Below, piece after piece: positions 41,022 through 50,716 of a stretch of 63,908 bases of DNA; position 1 is the first letter of the stretch; each line of letters opens with the position of its first letter. A model generated the notes under the pieces. It saw only the letters and a program-made list of their open reading frames with translations. It made no database searches and was not told the DNA's origin. Position numbers and translations under genes: made by a program. The stretch comes from Thecamonas trahens ATCC 50062 (lineage: Eukaryota > Apusozoa > Apusomonadida > Apusomonadidae): NCBI RefSeq assembly GCF_000142905.1, contig NW_013657627.1, positions 232,090 to 295,997 of the forward strand. Reading direction: 5' to 3'.

Positions 41022-42416
41022 TCAGCGGACAACGTCAAAGGTGGCAACCAGGCCAAAGTGGTCCGAGCAAAAGATGGGCTTGCTGGCAGCGTCGTAGCCG
41101 AACGGCTTCATGCCGATGCGAACCATGTCGATGAGGACAATCGATGGTCGCGGGCTAGCAGTCGGCTTGGCCCTGCGCGAGGGGCGGAAGAGCACACGAT
41201 CGTAGCGGGTCTTAAAGTCACGGATAAAGGCACAGGTGGCATACGGGTTGATGGCAGCGTCCATGGTGGCGCCCGCGGCGTGGGCACGACCGAGCTCAGT
41301 CCATGCATCAGCCCACGCCCACCCGTTCCCGGTCGGCAGCGGAAGGCCCTCGCGCTTGCGCAGGTTGAGATCGCCGACAAGAATGGCTGCGTCGGCACCA
41401 GACTTGGGCGGCGAGAGGAGCTTGAGGCATGCTCCGAGCTGCGCCACCCGTGTCGTTGCAGCTTGCGAGCCAGACTCGAGGTGCGAGGTGGCAAAGGCGA
41501 GCCGGAGCGGGCCGCCGCAACCTGGCGCCTCGATCTCCACCGACGCCACCACCACGTCGCGCGCCATGCACGAGTTGGCAAAACCGATGCGCTGGACCTG
41601 GAGCGGGGCGATGCGGAGAGCAACGAGGGTAAAGTAAGGCACATCCGCCGGCTGCTCTGTCACGTTGTAGTCGACTGCCCACGGAAGCGCGAGCAGAAGC
41701 TCGCGCGAGGTCGGCGTCACCTCCTGCAGCGCCACCAGTGTTGGCTTCCGCGCCTGGATCTCCCTCCCGATCGCCACCATCCGCCGCGCCATCTCGATAG
41801 GCTCGAACCACACGTTCCACGTCAGTACCGTGAACCGTCCGCCCACCTCGTCCTCGCCCTCTGCATCACTCTCGTCCACAGGCGTGCCGTCCAGCCGCCG
41901 CTGCCTTTTCAGCGCTCTCTCCTCTGCCACCTCTCCGCTTGCCAATCCGCCAGCCAATCCGCTCCTCTTGCTCGCCCGTCTTTCCGCAGCCGCAGCAGCC
42001 GCAGCGGCCGCCGTCATCCCGCCTTGTGCACCCTGTCCGACCAGCGATCCATCCGCTCGCCGCTTGACGCCACCCCCAGCAACAGCCACAGAGCTCGAGG
42101 CATGCCGAGCCGGAGACGAGGTGGCTGTGGACGATGGAGTGATATCTCTGGTAGATGCTCCGGCGTTGTTCTCGGCGTTGCTTCCTAGATTGGACTCGGT
42201 ATCGGAATCGCCCGTCAGATCAATGGCGCCAATGCTCGTCGCGCGGCCCGGCTTTGTCGCAGCAGGTGACCGTGCCGGCGAGCTGGCAGGAGGTGGCTCG
42301 CCGCAGACAGCCGCATGAGTTTGTATGAGGGATGGTGGGTAAGGTTCGCCGCAGAGCGGGCAGTCGATGTTTCGGACATGAGATGGGTGAGGTTGCCTCT
42401 CCGCAGACGCCCACAC
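41022..42416 (-). CDS. TDP2: TDP2-like 5'-tyrosyl-DNA phosphodiesterase with UBZ4 finger and SIM
   Basis: The protein has 464 residues. The C-terminal endonuclease/exonuclease/phosphatase domain carries the four TDP2 motifs: TWNVWF (about residue 199), LQEV (Glu at about 231), GDLNLR (about 348) and SDHFGL (about 450). TDP2 removes topoisomerase II peptides from 5' DNA ends. The N-terminus has a UBZ4-like finger CPLCGEPYPPSLIQTHAAVC (residues 19-38), where vertebrate TDP2 has a UBA domain. It also has IDLTGDSDTES (about 65-75), a hydrophobic core followed by acidic residues typical of SUMO-interacting motifs. Basic patches (KRSG, KRQRR) suggest nuclear import. The stop is 27 bp from the Calx-beta gene's stop, and a G19 run (C on this strand) sits 90 bp upstream of the start. 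Confidence 0.9.
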   Translation of the reverse strand: MWASAERQPHPSHVRNIDCPLCGEPYPPSLIQTHAAVCGEPPPASSPARSPAATKPGRATSIGAIDLTGDSDTESNLGSNAENNAGASTRDITPSSTATSSPARHASSSVAVAGGGVKRRADGSLVGQGAQGGMTAAAAAAAAAERRASKRSGLAGGLASGEVAEERALKRQRRLDGTPVDESDAEGEDEVGGRFTVLTWNVWFEPIEMARRMVAIGREIQARKPTLVALQEVTPTSRELLLALPWAVDYNVTEQPADVPYFTLVALRIAPLQVQRIGFANSCMARDVVVASVEIEAPGCGGPLRLAFATSHLESGSQAATTRVAQLGACLKLLSPPKSGADAAILVGDLNLRKREGLPLPTGNGWAWADAWTELGRAHAAGATMDAAINPYATCAFIRDFKTRYDRVLFRPSRRAKPTASPRPSIVLIDMVRIGMKPFGYDAASKPIFCSDHFGLVATFDVVR

Positions 42417-42615
42417 ATTTTTCTAGAAGGCTGATTTAAGGTTTCCCCCAACTCCGGCCAGGAAAAGCCTTTAGCCATAAGATGCTCAGCCCCTTACGGG
42501 GGGAGGGGGGGGGGGGGGGGGGGTCGCGTCACTGGCTGCGAGTCGCAGTCGGTCAGTCAACCGGAGAGTCGGCCGGTCGGATGGGTTTAGTTTGAGGATG
42601 GACGAGTGTGAGCGG
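42417..42615. promoter_or_regulatory. Upstream region of TDP2 with C19 tract on the coding strand
   Basis: The G19 run at 42505-42523 reads as C19 on the minus strand. It is the most prominent signal between the TDP2 start and the stop of the next minus-strand gene. Confidence 0.4.
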
Positions 42616-45600
42616 CTAGGTTGAGGAGCCGGCGGCAGCGAGATCGTGCTGGTAGCGGAGGAGGGCAGCTTCCTCACGGACGGTGGTGAGCCAAAAGTCT
42701 TTTTCGGCGGCCGAGTCTGCACGCATGATGTAGGTCCTGGTCGGGGTGATGATCTGGAAGGCAAAGTCGAACTTGCGGTGCTCAAATGAGCCGTTGGCGT
42801 AGGCGTCGACTAGAGGAATGCGGCCCTTGGCAAGATTGATGAACTCGCGGGAGCCTGGGCGGGCGGTGGGCGGCTTGACAAAGTAGTAGAGGAAGCCGCC
42901 CGAGAGGAGCATGAACCGCTTCTTCCAGTTCCGCCGCTTCCCACCCTTCTTCCACACAAAGCCGCCGGCCTTGGAGACGGCGACTACGGGCTTGGGTGGA
43001 AGGAGGTTGCGCTCCGAGGCAAAAGCCGCGAGAAGGACTGCGACGGTCTGCGGAGTGGGCTCGATCCCGGTCGAGTGCAGGGAAAGGTCGATGGGCTCAT
43101 TGTGGAAAGCAAAGCGCCACGGTTTGGCGAGCATGGTGAGCTCGACCTTGGAGAGGACGGCGACGAGTTGGAAGGTGTGCTCGCCGCGGACGACGGTGAC
43201 CTTGCCGAACGAGTTGCGGGCGATGGCACCGTTGCGCTCGCAGGACGAGTACTGCTTGATGAGGTCGGGACCCTTGTGGTCGGTCGACTCGAAGATGTGC
43301 GCCTGGAGCGACGAGACTTCACCAAAGGTGAGCGACGGGGCCGTGATGCCCTCGGCCGGCACATCGAGCGGAGCGACGTAGGCGACGAGCATGACGTGTG
43401 CAACCCGGACGTTAAGGGCGTCGAGCTTGAGGTGGAGGACCTGCGGGCAGATGGTTTCGTTGTCGTCGCCTGTGACAAGCGCGAGGCCGTCGTCGAGCTC
43501 GCTGGCTGCGCCGAGGCCGACGACATCGATGACCTTGTGCTGGGCGTCGAGGCCAACGGCGGCGAGAACAAGCTGCGCTGCCGACGCGGCCAACCGGCTC
43601 CCGTCAGCGAGGTCCCACGAAAGGCCGACGCAGTGCGGACGGAGGTGTGAGATCTCAACCGGCTCGTTGGTGAGCATGGCGGTGGTAGCGCGACGGCGGC
43701 GCGAAGGGCCGGCAGAAGACGATCGGTGCAGGTACGGCGCGTCTGACGGGGGCGACTCAAAGAGCAAGCTCATCGAGCCGTCGTCAGTGGTGAAGCCGAG
43801 TGGGCCAGCCGATGCTGTCGACGCTGTCGAGGCTGTCGAGGCCGTCCGCGAACGTGATTCAGGCACAGAGCCCGAGTTTGAGCCGTCCAGCTGAGCCTGG
43901 CGGGCGCGAACCGGTCCGGTGGCGTTGATGGCGCGGAGGAAGGAGACCGGAAGCTGGGCGAGAACGTCATCGCTGTCGTCGTCATCGACGGCGAGCGGGA
44001 CGATCGAGGCCACAAGCGCGTCGTCGAGCGAGAGAATCAAATGTTCGGTGACGTCACCGGCAACTATGACCTGGACAAGGTAGCGGCCAGGCCGAGCCGA
44101 CGTGACGCGGACAAAAAACTGGCCGTCGGGGTCGGCTTCGACCACGGCGGTGGCCGAGGCTGAGAGACCTACAGGCGGTGTTTCCTGCGTCAGGCGGACC
44201 GAGACAAGGTGAGGTGAGGGGTCAGCGGCATCGTCGGCAAAGGTGATGCCAATTGAGACTTCAGCGAGGTCGAGCTCGGCCGAGGGCGGCTGTTCGAGCA
44301 GTTGCGACAAGGTCCCCTTACGAGTCGGGCGCTCGGCCGGAAGCGAAAGCGTCGCGGGCGACGTGGCAGGCTCGGCCTCAGGCAGCTCGGTGCTATCGAG
44401 GGTGAGCGAGTCGTACGGCAAGAGAGCTGTGCCGTCTGCAGTCTGGCGAAGGAGCGCCTCCTCGGTGTCTTCGCATTGAGAGTCAAAGAGGGACGAGCGG
44501 CGCGATGAGACGAAGCGCGGCGAGTCGAGCGTTGAGAGCGGCTTGTCGGAGAAGAACTCGAGGTAGTTGGACGGAACGTAGCCAACTTGGCCGTCGCGCT
44601 CGGCCACAAACCAGCCAGGTGATGGTGTCTCGAGGATGAGCAGTGTGTCGCCGGCTGCAAACGGCAGCTCGTCGTCGTCCTCGCCCTCAAAGGCGAAGAG
44701 GGTACGGGCAAAGGCACCGGCACGCAGCTCGCCGGCAACGATAGAGAGGCGCGACGAGCGGCGGGACGACGGTGACTGCGACTCGGCCGAGGCGAGGTCG
44801 GCGAGCGAGTCAGGCAGGTCGACAATGAGCGTCTTGCGTGCCTCCTCGCGCGCCGGATTCTTGTTGCCGCGGTTGAGCAGGCGCTGGGCAACAGGGATTG
44901 GGGCGCGGGCAGCAGCCGGGGTGGGCGCTGGAACAGCCTCGCGCATCGGGTCCGATGGCAGGCTCGCCGAGTACACGCCCGAGTCCGAGTCCGAATCAGA
45001 ATATGAGTCGGAATAGTTTCGGTAGGCATTGGCAACGTTGCTGATGGGGATCGCACTCGCGTCGGAAGCAGCCTCAGTAGCTGCGTCCTGTGCGGGGTCC
45101 TCGGATTGGGTGGCGGTGGGTGGAGGTGGGTTGGATGCCTCGTGCTCGGATGCTGTAGCTGTTGCTGCTGCTGCGCTGTGCTCAGCCGCCTCGGTCACTT
45201 CAACCGTCTCGGCCGCCTCACGCTCAACTGCTGCTGTGGCCTCGGCTGCCTCAGCTGCCTGACGCTCGGCGGCTTCGGCTGCTTCGCGCTCGGCTGCCTC
45301 AGCTGCCTCACGCTCAACTGCTGCTGCGGCCTCGACTGCCTCGCGTTCGGCTGCCTCAGCTGCCTCACGCTCGGCGGATTCAGCTGCCTGACGCTCGGCG
45401 GCTTCGGCTGCCTCACGCTCGGCTGCCTCAGCTGCCTCACGCTCAACTGCTGCTGCGGCTTCGGCTGCCTCAGCTGCCTCACGCTCGGCGGCCTCGGCTG
45501 CCTCAGCTGTCTCACGCTCGGCGGCTTCGGCTGCCTCAGCTGCCTCACGCTCGGCGGATTCAGCTGCCTCACGCTCGGCGGCTTCGGCTGCCTCACGCTC

Positions 45601-46612
45601 GGCTGCCTTGGCTGCCTCACGCTCGGCTGCCTCAGCTGCCTCACGCTCGACTGCTGCTGCGGCCTCGGCTGCCTTGGCTGCCTCACGCTCGGCGGCTTCG
45701 GCTGCCTCACGCTCGGCTGCCTCAGCTGCCTCGCGCTCAACTGCTGCTGCGGCCTCGGCTGCCTCAGCTGCCTCACGCTCGGCGGCTTCGGCTGCCTCAG
45801 CTGCCTCACGCTCGGCGGATTCAGCTGCCTCACGCTCGGCGGATTCAGCTGCCTCACGCTCGGCGGATTCAGCTGCCTCACGCTCGGCCTCCTTGGCTGC
45901 CTCACGCTCGGCATGCACCGCCGCAACGCGCTCGGAAAAGTCCTTGTAGAACTGCGCAACGTAGGTGAAAAGCGAGGGAATGTCCGGCTCGCGCGAAGAG
46001 AGCAGCTCTGCCGCGATGAGCGGCTCAACCCCGAGCGCATCATGCGCAAGGTCGAGCGCAGCACGGTTCAGCTCAATCCCCGGCTCGTGGCACGATGCGT
46101 TAAAGGCTTCGATCCGCGTCTGCGCCTCACCGCCCGCCACAGGCGCCAGGGCACGAATGAGCTGCACAAGCAGTTCGCCAGAGCTAAAGCCCAACAGAGA
46201 CGCCGTCTCGTCGCCAGTGACTATCCGGATCCATCGTGTGAGCTCGGCCTGCGCCTTACCGCGCCACGACTTGCCAACCGAGTACGACTGAATAAGGTTC
46301 CAGATGAGACCAAGAATGACGACCTTGCGCCCTGAACAGAGCGAGTTTGGATCGATGGAGCCCAAGGCGACGCCGTCGGCCTGAAACACGGCCAGAGCCA
46401 CGCCAATGTTATCGATTTTCTGCGCCATCAGCTTCGGCGTCTTCTTCACCGATCTCGGCGGGGACCAACCCGTCAACGCCGAGGCCAATTCGACCAAAAC
46501 CGATGCAAACTCTGAATACAAGTCATTGACCTCGACCTGATGCCCGTCCCGCTGCAGCACCACATTGACCCAGGCTCCGAACGTCTGTCCCGCGCAGTAT
46601 GCCCGCCACACA

Positions 46613-46676
<64 letters not shown>

Positions 46677-46973
46677 TACACGCATATATATATATAAGTC
46701 AGTCACCCAACCCCCCAGGCCCCCAAGCTCTCTGCCGCCCTTTGTCCCGGTCACCTCGCTCGCAACTGCTCCGTTGCCATACCAAAAACGGACCACCATG
46801 CGTGACCACCTACCGCATCACCACCACCATCATCATCATCATCATCACATCCCCACACACACACCACCACCACCGCCACACCGCTACCACCGCCATGTAC
46901 ATACCTGTCTTTGGGCTTCGACCCAGGTCTCGTCATGGATATACACCTCGCCTTCGCTCTCGCCGTCCGACAT
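42616..46973 (-). CDS. Cytoskeletal protein: CH-CH, Ala/Glu helix, SH3, TerD-like, PH
   Basis: The protein has 1345 residues in two exons: 46905-46973 (MSDGESEGEVYIHDETWVEA) and 42616-46584. Splicing joins EAQRQ to TFGAWVNVVLQ, restoring the first helix of an actinin-type actin-binding CH domain (CH1 about 10-125, with LGLIWNLIQSY). CH2 is at about 135-245. An Ala/Glu/Arg repeat (EREAAEAA and variants, about 255-510) should form a long helix. SH3 is at about 635-695 (RTLFAFEGEDDDELPF, VGYVPSNYLEFF). A beta-sandwich-like segment lies at about 795-885. A TerD-like domain is at about 1008-1170 (GLSWDLADGSRL, GDDNETICPQVLHLKLDAL, TFGEVSSLQAHIFE, FGKVTVVRGEHTFQLVAV). PH is at about 1228-1335 (GGFVWKKGGKRRNWKKRFML). 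It likely links actin to membranes. The start is the ATG at 46973. Confidence 0.85.
45150..45930 (-). repeat. Ala/Glu-coding tandem repeat within the CH-TerD gene
   Basis: Repeats of CTCGGCTGCCTCAGCTGCCT-type units (plus strand) encode EREAAEAAEREAAESAE on the minus strand. The repeat also keeps long shadow frames open on the plus strand. Confidence 0.85.
46585..46904 (-). other. 320-bp intron with CA microsatellite
   Basis: On the minus strand the 5' site is CAG|GTATGTACAT and the 3' site is GGACAG|ACG. It contains a CA/GT microsatellite (about 46610-46672), a TATATA stretch and a CAT/CAC repeat (46818-46850). An open frame starting inside the microsatellite (VCVCVC) is not the true N-terminus. 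Confidence 0.85.
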
Positions 46974-47924
46974 GTTGGCCTCTCAGGCGAGTGAGGTGTC
47001 GCTGGCCTCGTCGTCTCGGCTCGGCACCCACCGGCCTCCGGAGCGATCCATCCGCTGCATGGGCCCATCGCGTCTCGGACATGACATGCCTTAGATCACA
47101 AGCGCAATGTATGATCGGACGTGTTGGCTCCGATCAGGGGATGAGCGCGGACAGCACGTTCGTGCAGCTGCTGACAGCCAGATCCGTCCGTCCCGGGGAG
47201 CTCGGGGCGGCTGGATCGGAGTGAGCTGGTTGATCTGAGCCGATACTAACGATAGAATGCTCAGCATCCAGATCATTCTGGCTGGCCGTATCCCATCCTG
47301 AGCTTAAGCACACATGCAATCGCGGTCTTAAAGAACTGCATGTGAGGTCATGATGTGCACTATTTTACGAGTGGCTGATCAATGCTCTTCTGGCTCACAC
47401 AAAGCATATCCGACTGCAACTCTCGTTGTGACCATTCTACACACAGTCGCACATCACTAACCCCTACAATGCGACGGCTACCATGCCAACATCAAGTGCT
47501 CTCAACTGAAGCTCATCATCTTAGCCCGCACACCGCAAAGGCCGAAAATACAACCGGCCGCTGCGCGCAACTCGATCCTTCTCATCTCATGCGAGCACGC
47601 ATGAGGCTCCGATCTCGGCTACCCTTGCTTCTTGTCCCCTTCCACCCCCTCCCTCCCCCCCCCACTACCAGTACCAACACTGTAGAATGAGCTATTTTGT
47701 AACATGATCGATCGATGCCATCTCCTTTCGTCTCGCGTGAGCCATCGTCGCCATGGAACGATCCTTCAAAGTTTGGACAGGCGACGAGTGGCGGTCGGCG
47801 GGGGGCGTCGCATACGCGCCAGGTTGGCTGACCGGCCGGCTGACAGTCGGCGACCGTGGTGGCGGCGGCAAAGTACTTCTCGCCCTGGCACCGACCTTGT
47901 TGAGACGGTTGTGTAGAGCAAAGG
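46974..47924. other. Intergenic region between divergent genes
   Basis: No gene is supported. The first part has ordinary composition (47095-47620) with no recognisable tRNA boxes. A C9-containing CT tract lies at about 47640-47668, 260 bp upstream of the SNARE start. A short open frame from 47753 overlaps that start in another frame and could be an upstream ORF. Confidence 0.5.
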
Positions 47925-49037
47925 ATGATCATCTACGCAGTGGTTGCCCGCGGGGCGACCATCCTCGCTGACCACGCCACGGCGTCCGGCAACTTTACCA
48001 CCATTGCCCCTATGATTCTGGAGAAGGTGAACCCGTCGCACAACGAGAAGCGCTCGTATGCCTACAACGAGTATGTCTTCCACTACATGGTCGAGGACGG
48101 CCTCATCTTCATGGCCATGACCGACAAGGGTACGGTTTCCTTCCCGCTTCCTCCACCCTGTTGCTTTGGCACATGTCCCTCGCCATCCCCCCCTCCCCCC
48201 CCAATCCGTCAGCCTTGTCGCGCCCGCGCCGAGCCCTTGTTCCGTCTCGTCCCCCCGCCACCTCCCGCTCGCCGCACCACCCAGCCCTTCCCACCTCGCG
48301 TGTTCCGACATCCGCTTGCCACAGCCACATGCATGGCAGGAGACTACGGGTGTGTGCGGTGCTGTGCGGGTGGGGCAGGTGGTCTGGCAGCCTGGCTGTG
48401 GCCGTGATCGCGGTCGTGATCACGACGGTGATCACGACGGTGATCATGACCGCCCACCGGAAAAGGCCGTAGATGCGAGGACGTGGACGAGCGGGAGAGT
48501 GATGGGCATGGCGAGAGACTCACAGCGGGATTGGTTACTGATGGATGTATGGATGGTCGGGAATGGGTGCGGACAGATACCAAGAAGCGGATTCCGTTTG
48601 CGTTTCTGGCAGACGTCTCGCAGAACTTCCACGCTGAGATCCCCAACCCGCGGCAGTGGCAGACGGCGCAGGCGTACGAGCTTAATGATCGGTTTGGACG
48701 GCGGCTTGCGGAGCGGACCGACTTCTTCTCGAACAACCCCAGCGCGGACAAGATCGGACACTTGCAGGCCCAGATCGAGGACGTCAAGGGGGTGATGGTG
48801 GAGAACATCGAAAAGGTGCTCGAGCGCGGCGAGCGAATCGAGGTCCTTGTCGATCGGACTGATCAGCTCAACTCGCAGGCACAAGTCTTCCAGAAGCGGT
48901 CGACACAGCTCAAGCGCGCCATGTGGTGGCAGAACATGAAGATGCAGCTCCTTCTCGGCTTTGTCTGCATCCTCATCATCTTCATTATCATCTGGGCCGC
49001 CTGCGGCATCTCCTTCCAGCGGTGCAAGAAGAAGTAG
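47925..49037 (+). CDS. VAMP7: VAMP7-like longin R-SNARE
   Basis: The protein has 221 residues in two exons: 47925-48129 and 48577-49037. The join gives MTDKDTKKRIPFAFLADV. The longin domain (1 to about 120) starts MIIYAVVARGATILADH. The SNARE helix (about 126-186) has IENIEKVLERGERIEVL-like sequence, with the central Arg in ERGERIEVL as the R-SNARE zero layer and LKRAMWWQNMK before the membrane. The C-terminal anchor is LLLGFVCILIIFIIIWAA. VAMP7 drives fusion with late endosomes, lysosomes and plasma membrane, and AGFG-type ArfGAPs (one is encoded at 24886) are known to sort it. Length matches the human protein (220). Confidence 0.93.
48130..48576 (+). other. 447-bp intron of the VAMP7-like gene
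   Basis: The 5' site is G|GTACGG (weaker than the GTATGT of the other introns) and the 3' site is GGACAG|AT. It holds a GATCACGACGGT repeat (about 48402-48452). Confidence 0.85.
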
Positions 49038-49239
49038 ACATCACGCCCCCCCCCCCCCCCCCCCCCCCCGCCCCCTCCACCGGCCACTGCACCAGCAGCT
49101 GCACAATACACACACCATACCCCACCCACCCCCTTTCTGCCCACCCAATCCCATGTTGACATCACACTCGCACGCACCTGCCTTTCTATTGCTTCGACGG
49201 CCACTCGTCCTCCCCCCCCCCTCACCTCCCGGACAAGCC
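49038..49239 (+). promoter_or_regulatory. Short intergenic region with C24 run
   Basis: A C24 run at 49046-49069 begins 9 bp after the SNARE stop. A second tract (C10, 49212-49221) ends just before the next start codon. Both are C-rich on the coding strand of the downstream gene. Confidence 0.4.
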
Positions 49240-50247
49240 ATGGAGAAACTCGCTGGACGGTGCCAGGTGCTGCAGACTGCTGTGACGGGCCAAGTACGAC
49301 TGTCCATCTCATCGGTGGCTGGAGTCTCGACCTCTGTCGTCCTTCACTCATCCAAGCTCGTCTTTGACATGGGCTCGTTCGACTCGTTGCTCCCGGCGGC
49401 TGCCATCTTGGGCGCTTCTGTGGTTCTCTGCAGTCATGGGCATCTTGATCATTCGTCTGGAGTCATTCAGCATGCGTCGCGCCGGTCACTGATGAACAGA
49501 TCAAGCACGTCGACGTATGTGGTACCGGCTGGTCCGGCCGAGAACGCCATGCAGGCGTACTTTGAGTCGGCAGAGCTGCTCACCGACTCGCCTCTGGGCG
49601 CCACTGTTGTTGGCGCTGTTGTTGGCGAGAGCTTTGATCCGCATGCTCTCGCTGGTCTTGCCTCGCGTCGACTGCGTGTCACACCTTTGGAGGCCATCCA
49701 TCGAGTGGATGCCGTTGGCTATCTCGTTGCTGAGGAGCGATCGGCGCTCAAGGCCGAGTACAAGGCGGCCATTGCTGACGGGAGCATGGCGACAGCAGAT
49801 GTGGGCAGGCTCAAGCGCGAGGGCATAGAGGTGACCGAAGCCAGCATTGCCAAGATCTTTGCCTACTCGGGCGACACGACGATCGACTTTCTCACCAACG
49901 AGGCCAATCTGGCTGCGCTTGACGGCGTCTCGGTGCTGGCGCTCGAGTGCACGTACGTGGGGACGTCGCCCAACACGACGCCGGCCAAGGCGCGTGAGCG
50001 CGGCCACGTGCACTTTGATCACATCGTTCAGGCCTACGCCGATGGAAATCGCGTGCTCCACTCGCTCGATGCCCTTGTTCTCCTCCACTTTTCCGCCGCG
50101 CACTCAGCCGCGCAGATTGTGGAAGACATCGCCACTACCGCACCACCCGGCCTCCTCGACAAGCTCTGGCTCGCACTCCATCCGTCACACGGCTCGCTTC
50201 CAGACGCAGTTGCGACTCCCGAGACACCAGCCGGAGCTAGCAGCTAG
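49240..50247 (+). CDS. Metallo-beta-lactamase-fold hydrolase, RNase Z-like
   Basis: The protein has 335 residues. The start ATG at 49240 directly follows a C-rich tract; the frame stays open upstream through the poly-C run but that part is not protein-like. The metal motif is SHGHLDHSSG (His66, His68, Asp70, His71). Later motifs are EAIHRVDAVGYLV, FAYSGDTTIDFL (second metal Asp) and VLALECTYV, with HVHFDHIVQ and LLHFSAAHS. The GDT and HF(S) spacing resembles short-form tRNase Z and related plant-type MBL proteins rather than glyoxalases. A role in tRNA 3' processing is possible but not shown, since the flexible arm of RNase Z is not obvious. Confidence 0.75.
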   Translation: MEKLAGRCQVLQTAVTGQVRLSISSVAGVSTSVVLHSSKLVFDMGSFDSLLPAAAILGASVVLCSHGHLDHSSGVIQHASRRSLMNRSSTSTYVVPAGPAENAMQAYFESAELLTDSPLGATVVGAVVGESFDPHALAGLASRRLRVTPLEAIHRVDAVGYLVAEERSALKAEYKAAIADGSMATADVGRLKREGIEVTEASIAKIFAYSGDTTIDFLTNEANLAALDGVSVLALECTYVGTSPNTTPAKARERGHVHFDHIVQAYADGNRVLHSLDALVLLHFSAAHSAAQIVEDIATTAPPGLLDKLWLALHPSHGSLPDAVATPETPAGASS

Positions 50248-50716
50248 CGGCGCCACACTCGTTGACCACCTTCGATCGCTCTGTCGCTGTTAGCCGCCGA
50301 TCGATCCGATGAGCGTGCCCAAGCAGATTGAGATCGACACAAGCACATCTGATCTCTCCCTCCCCCCCATTACCATGCAGCTGTCTGCAGATGCCATCCA
50401 GCCCATGTCAGCAGTTATTGCGGTCGCTGTAGTCGTTGTGGTCGGTGGTGTCGCTGTTGATAGCCAATGGATCCGAGCTTCCATTGCGAGCGGACGGAAG
50501 GCCCACAGGCGACCGCAAGAGCAGAGGGAGGAGCAGGCACCTGGACTGGGACCGTCACCGTCAACAGGCGCAGACATAGACATAGACAGAAGACACTCGA
50601 CGTGAGTAAAACGCAAGAGACCTACTTCCACCCCCATCTACAAGCATACCTAGAGGGAGAGAGCGTGTCTGTGTCCGTGTCTCTGTGGCTGCGTCTCGGG
50701 TCTCTCTGTCTCGGCC
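50248..50716. other. Intergenic region, nothing recognised
   Basis: This is a 469-bp stretch with a CT tract including C7 near 50360. Short open frames show no domain. Confidence 0.5.

Noticed and set aside
45106-46335. Plus-strand 409-codon frame rich in Cys/Leu/Gly opposite the CH-TerD gene
   Set aside because: It is a reverse-complement shadow of the Ala/Glu-coding repeat.
46585-46677. N-terminus with VCVCVC run for the CH-TerD protein
   Set aside because: It is translation of a CA/GT microsatellite in the intron. A proper first exon (46905-46973) with GTATGT and GGACAG splice sites restores the CH domain.
47095-47330. Possible small RNA gene (a TACTAAC-like string and short inverted repeats)
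   Set aside because: There is no tRNA A/B box pair and no recognisable snRNA or snoRNA consensus; a single seven-base match is not evidence.
47753-47971. 72-codon open frame overlapping the VAMP7 start in another frame
   Set aside because: It has a good ATG context but no homology-like features; at most it is an upstream ORF, so it is not listed as a gene.
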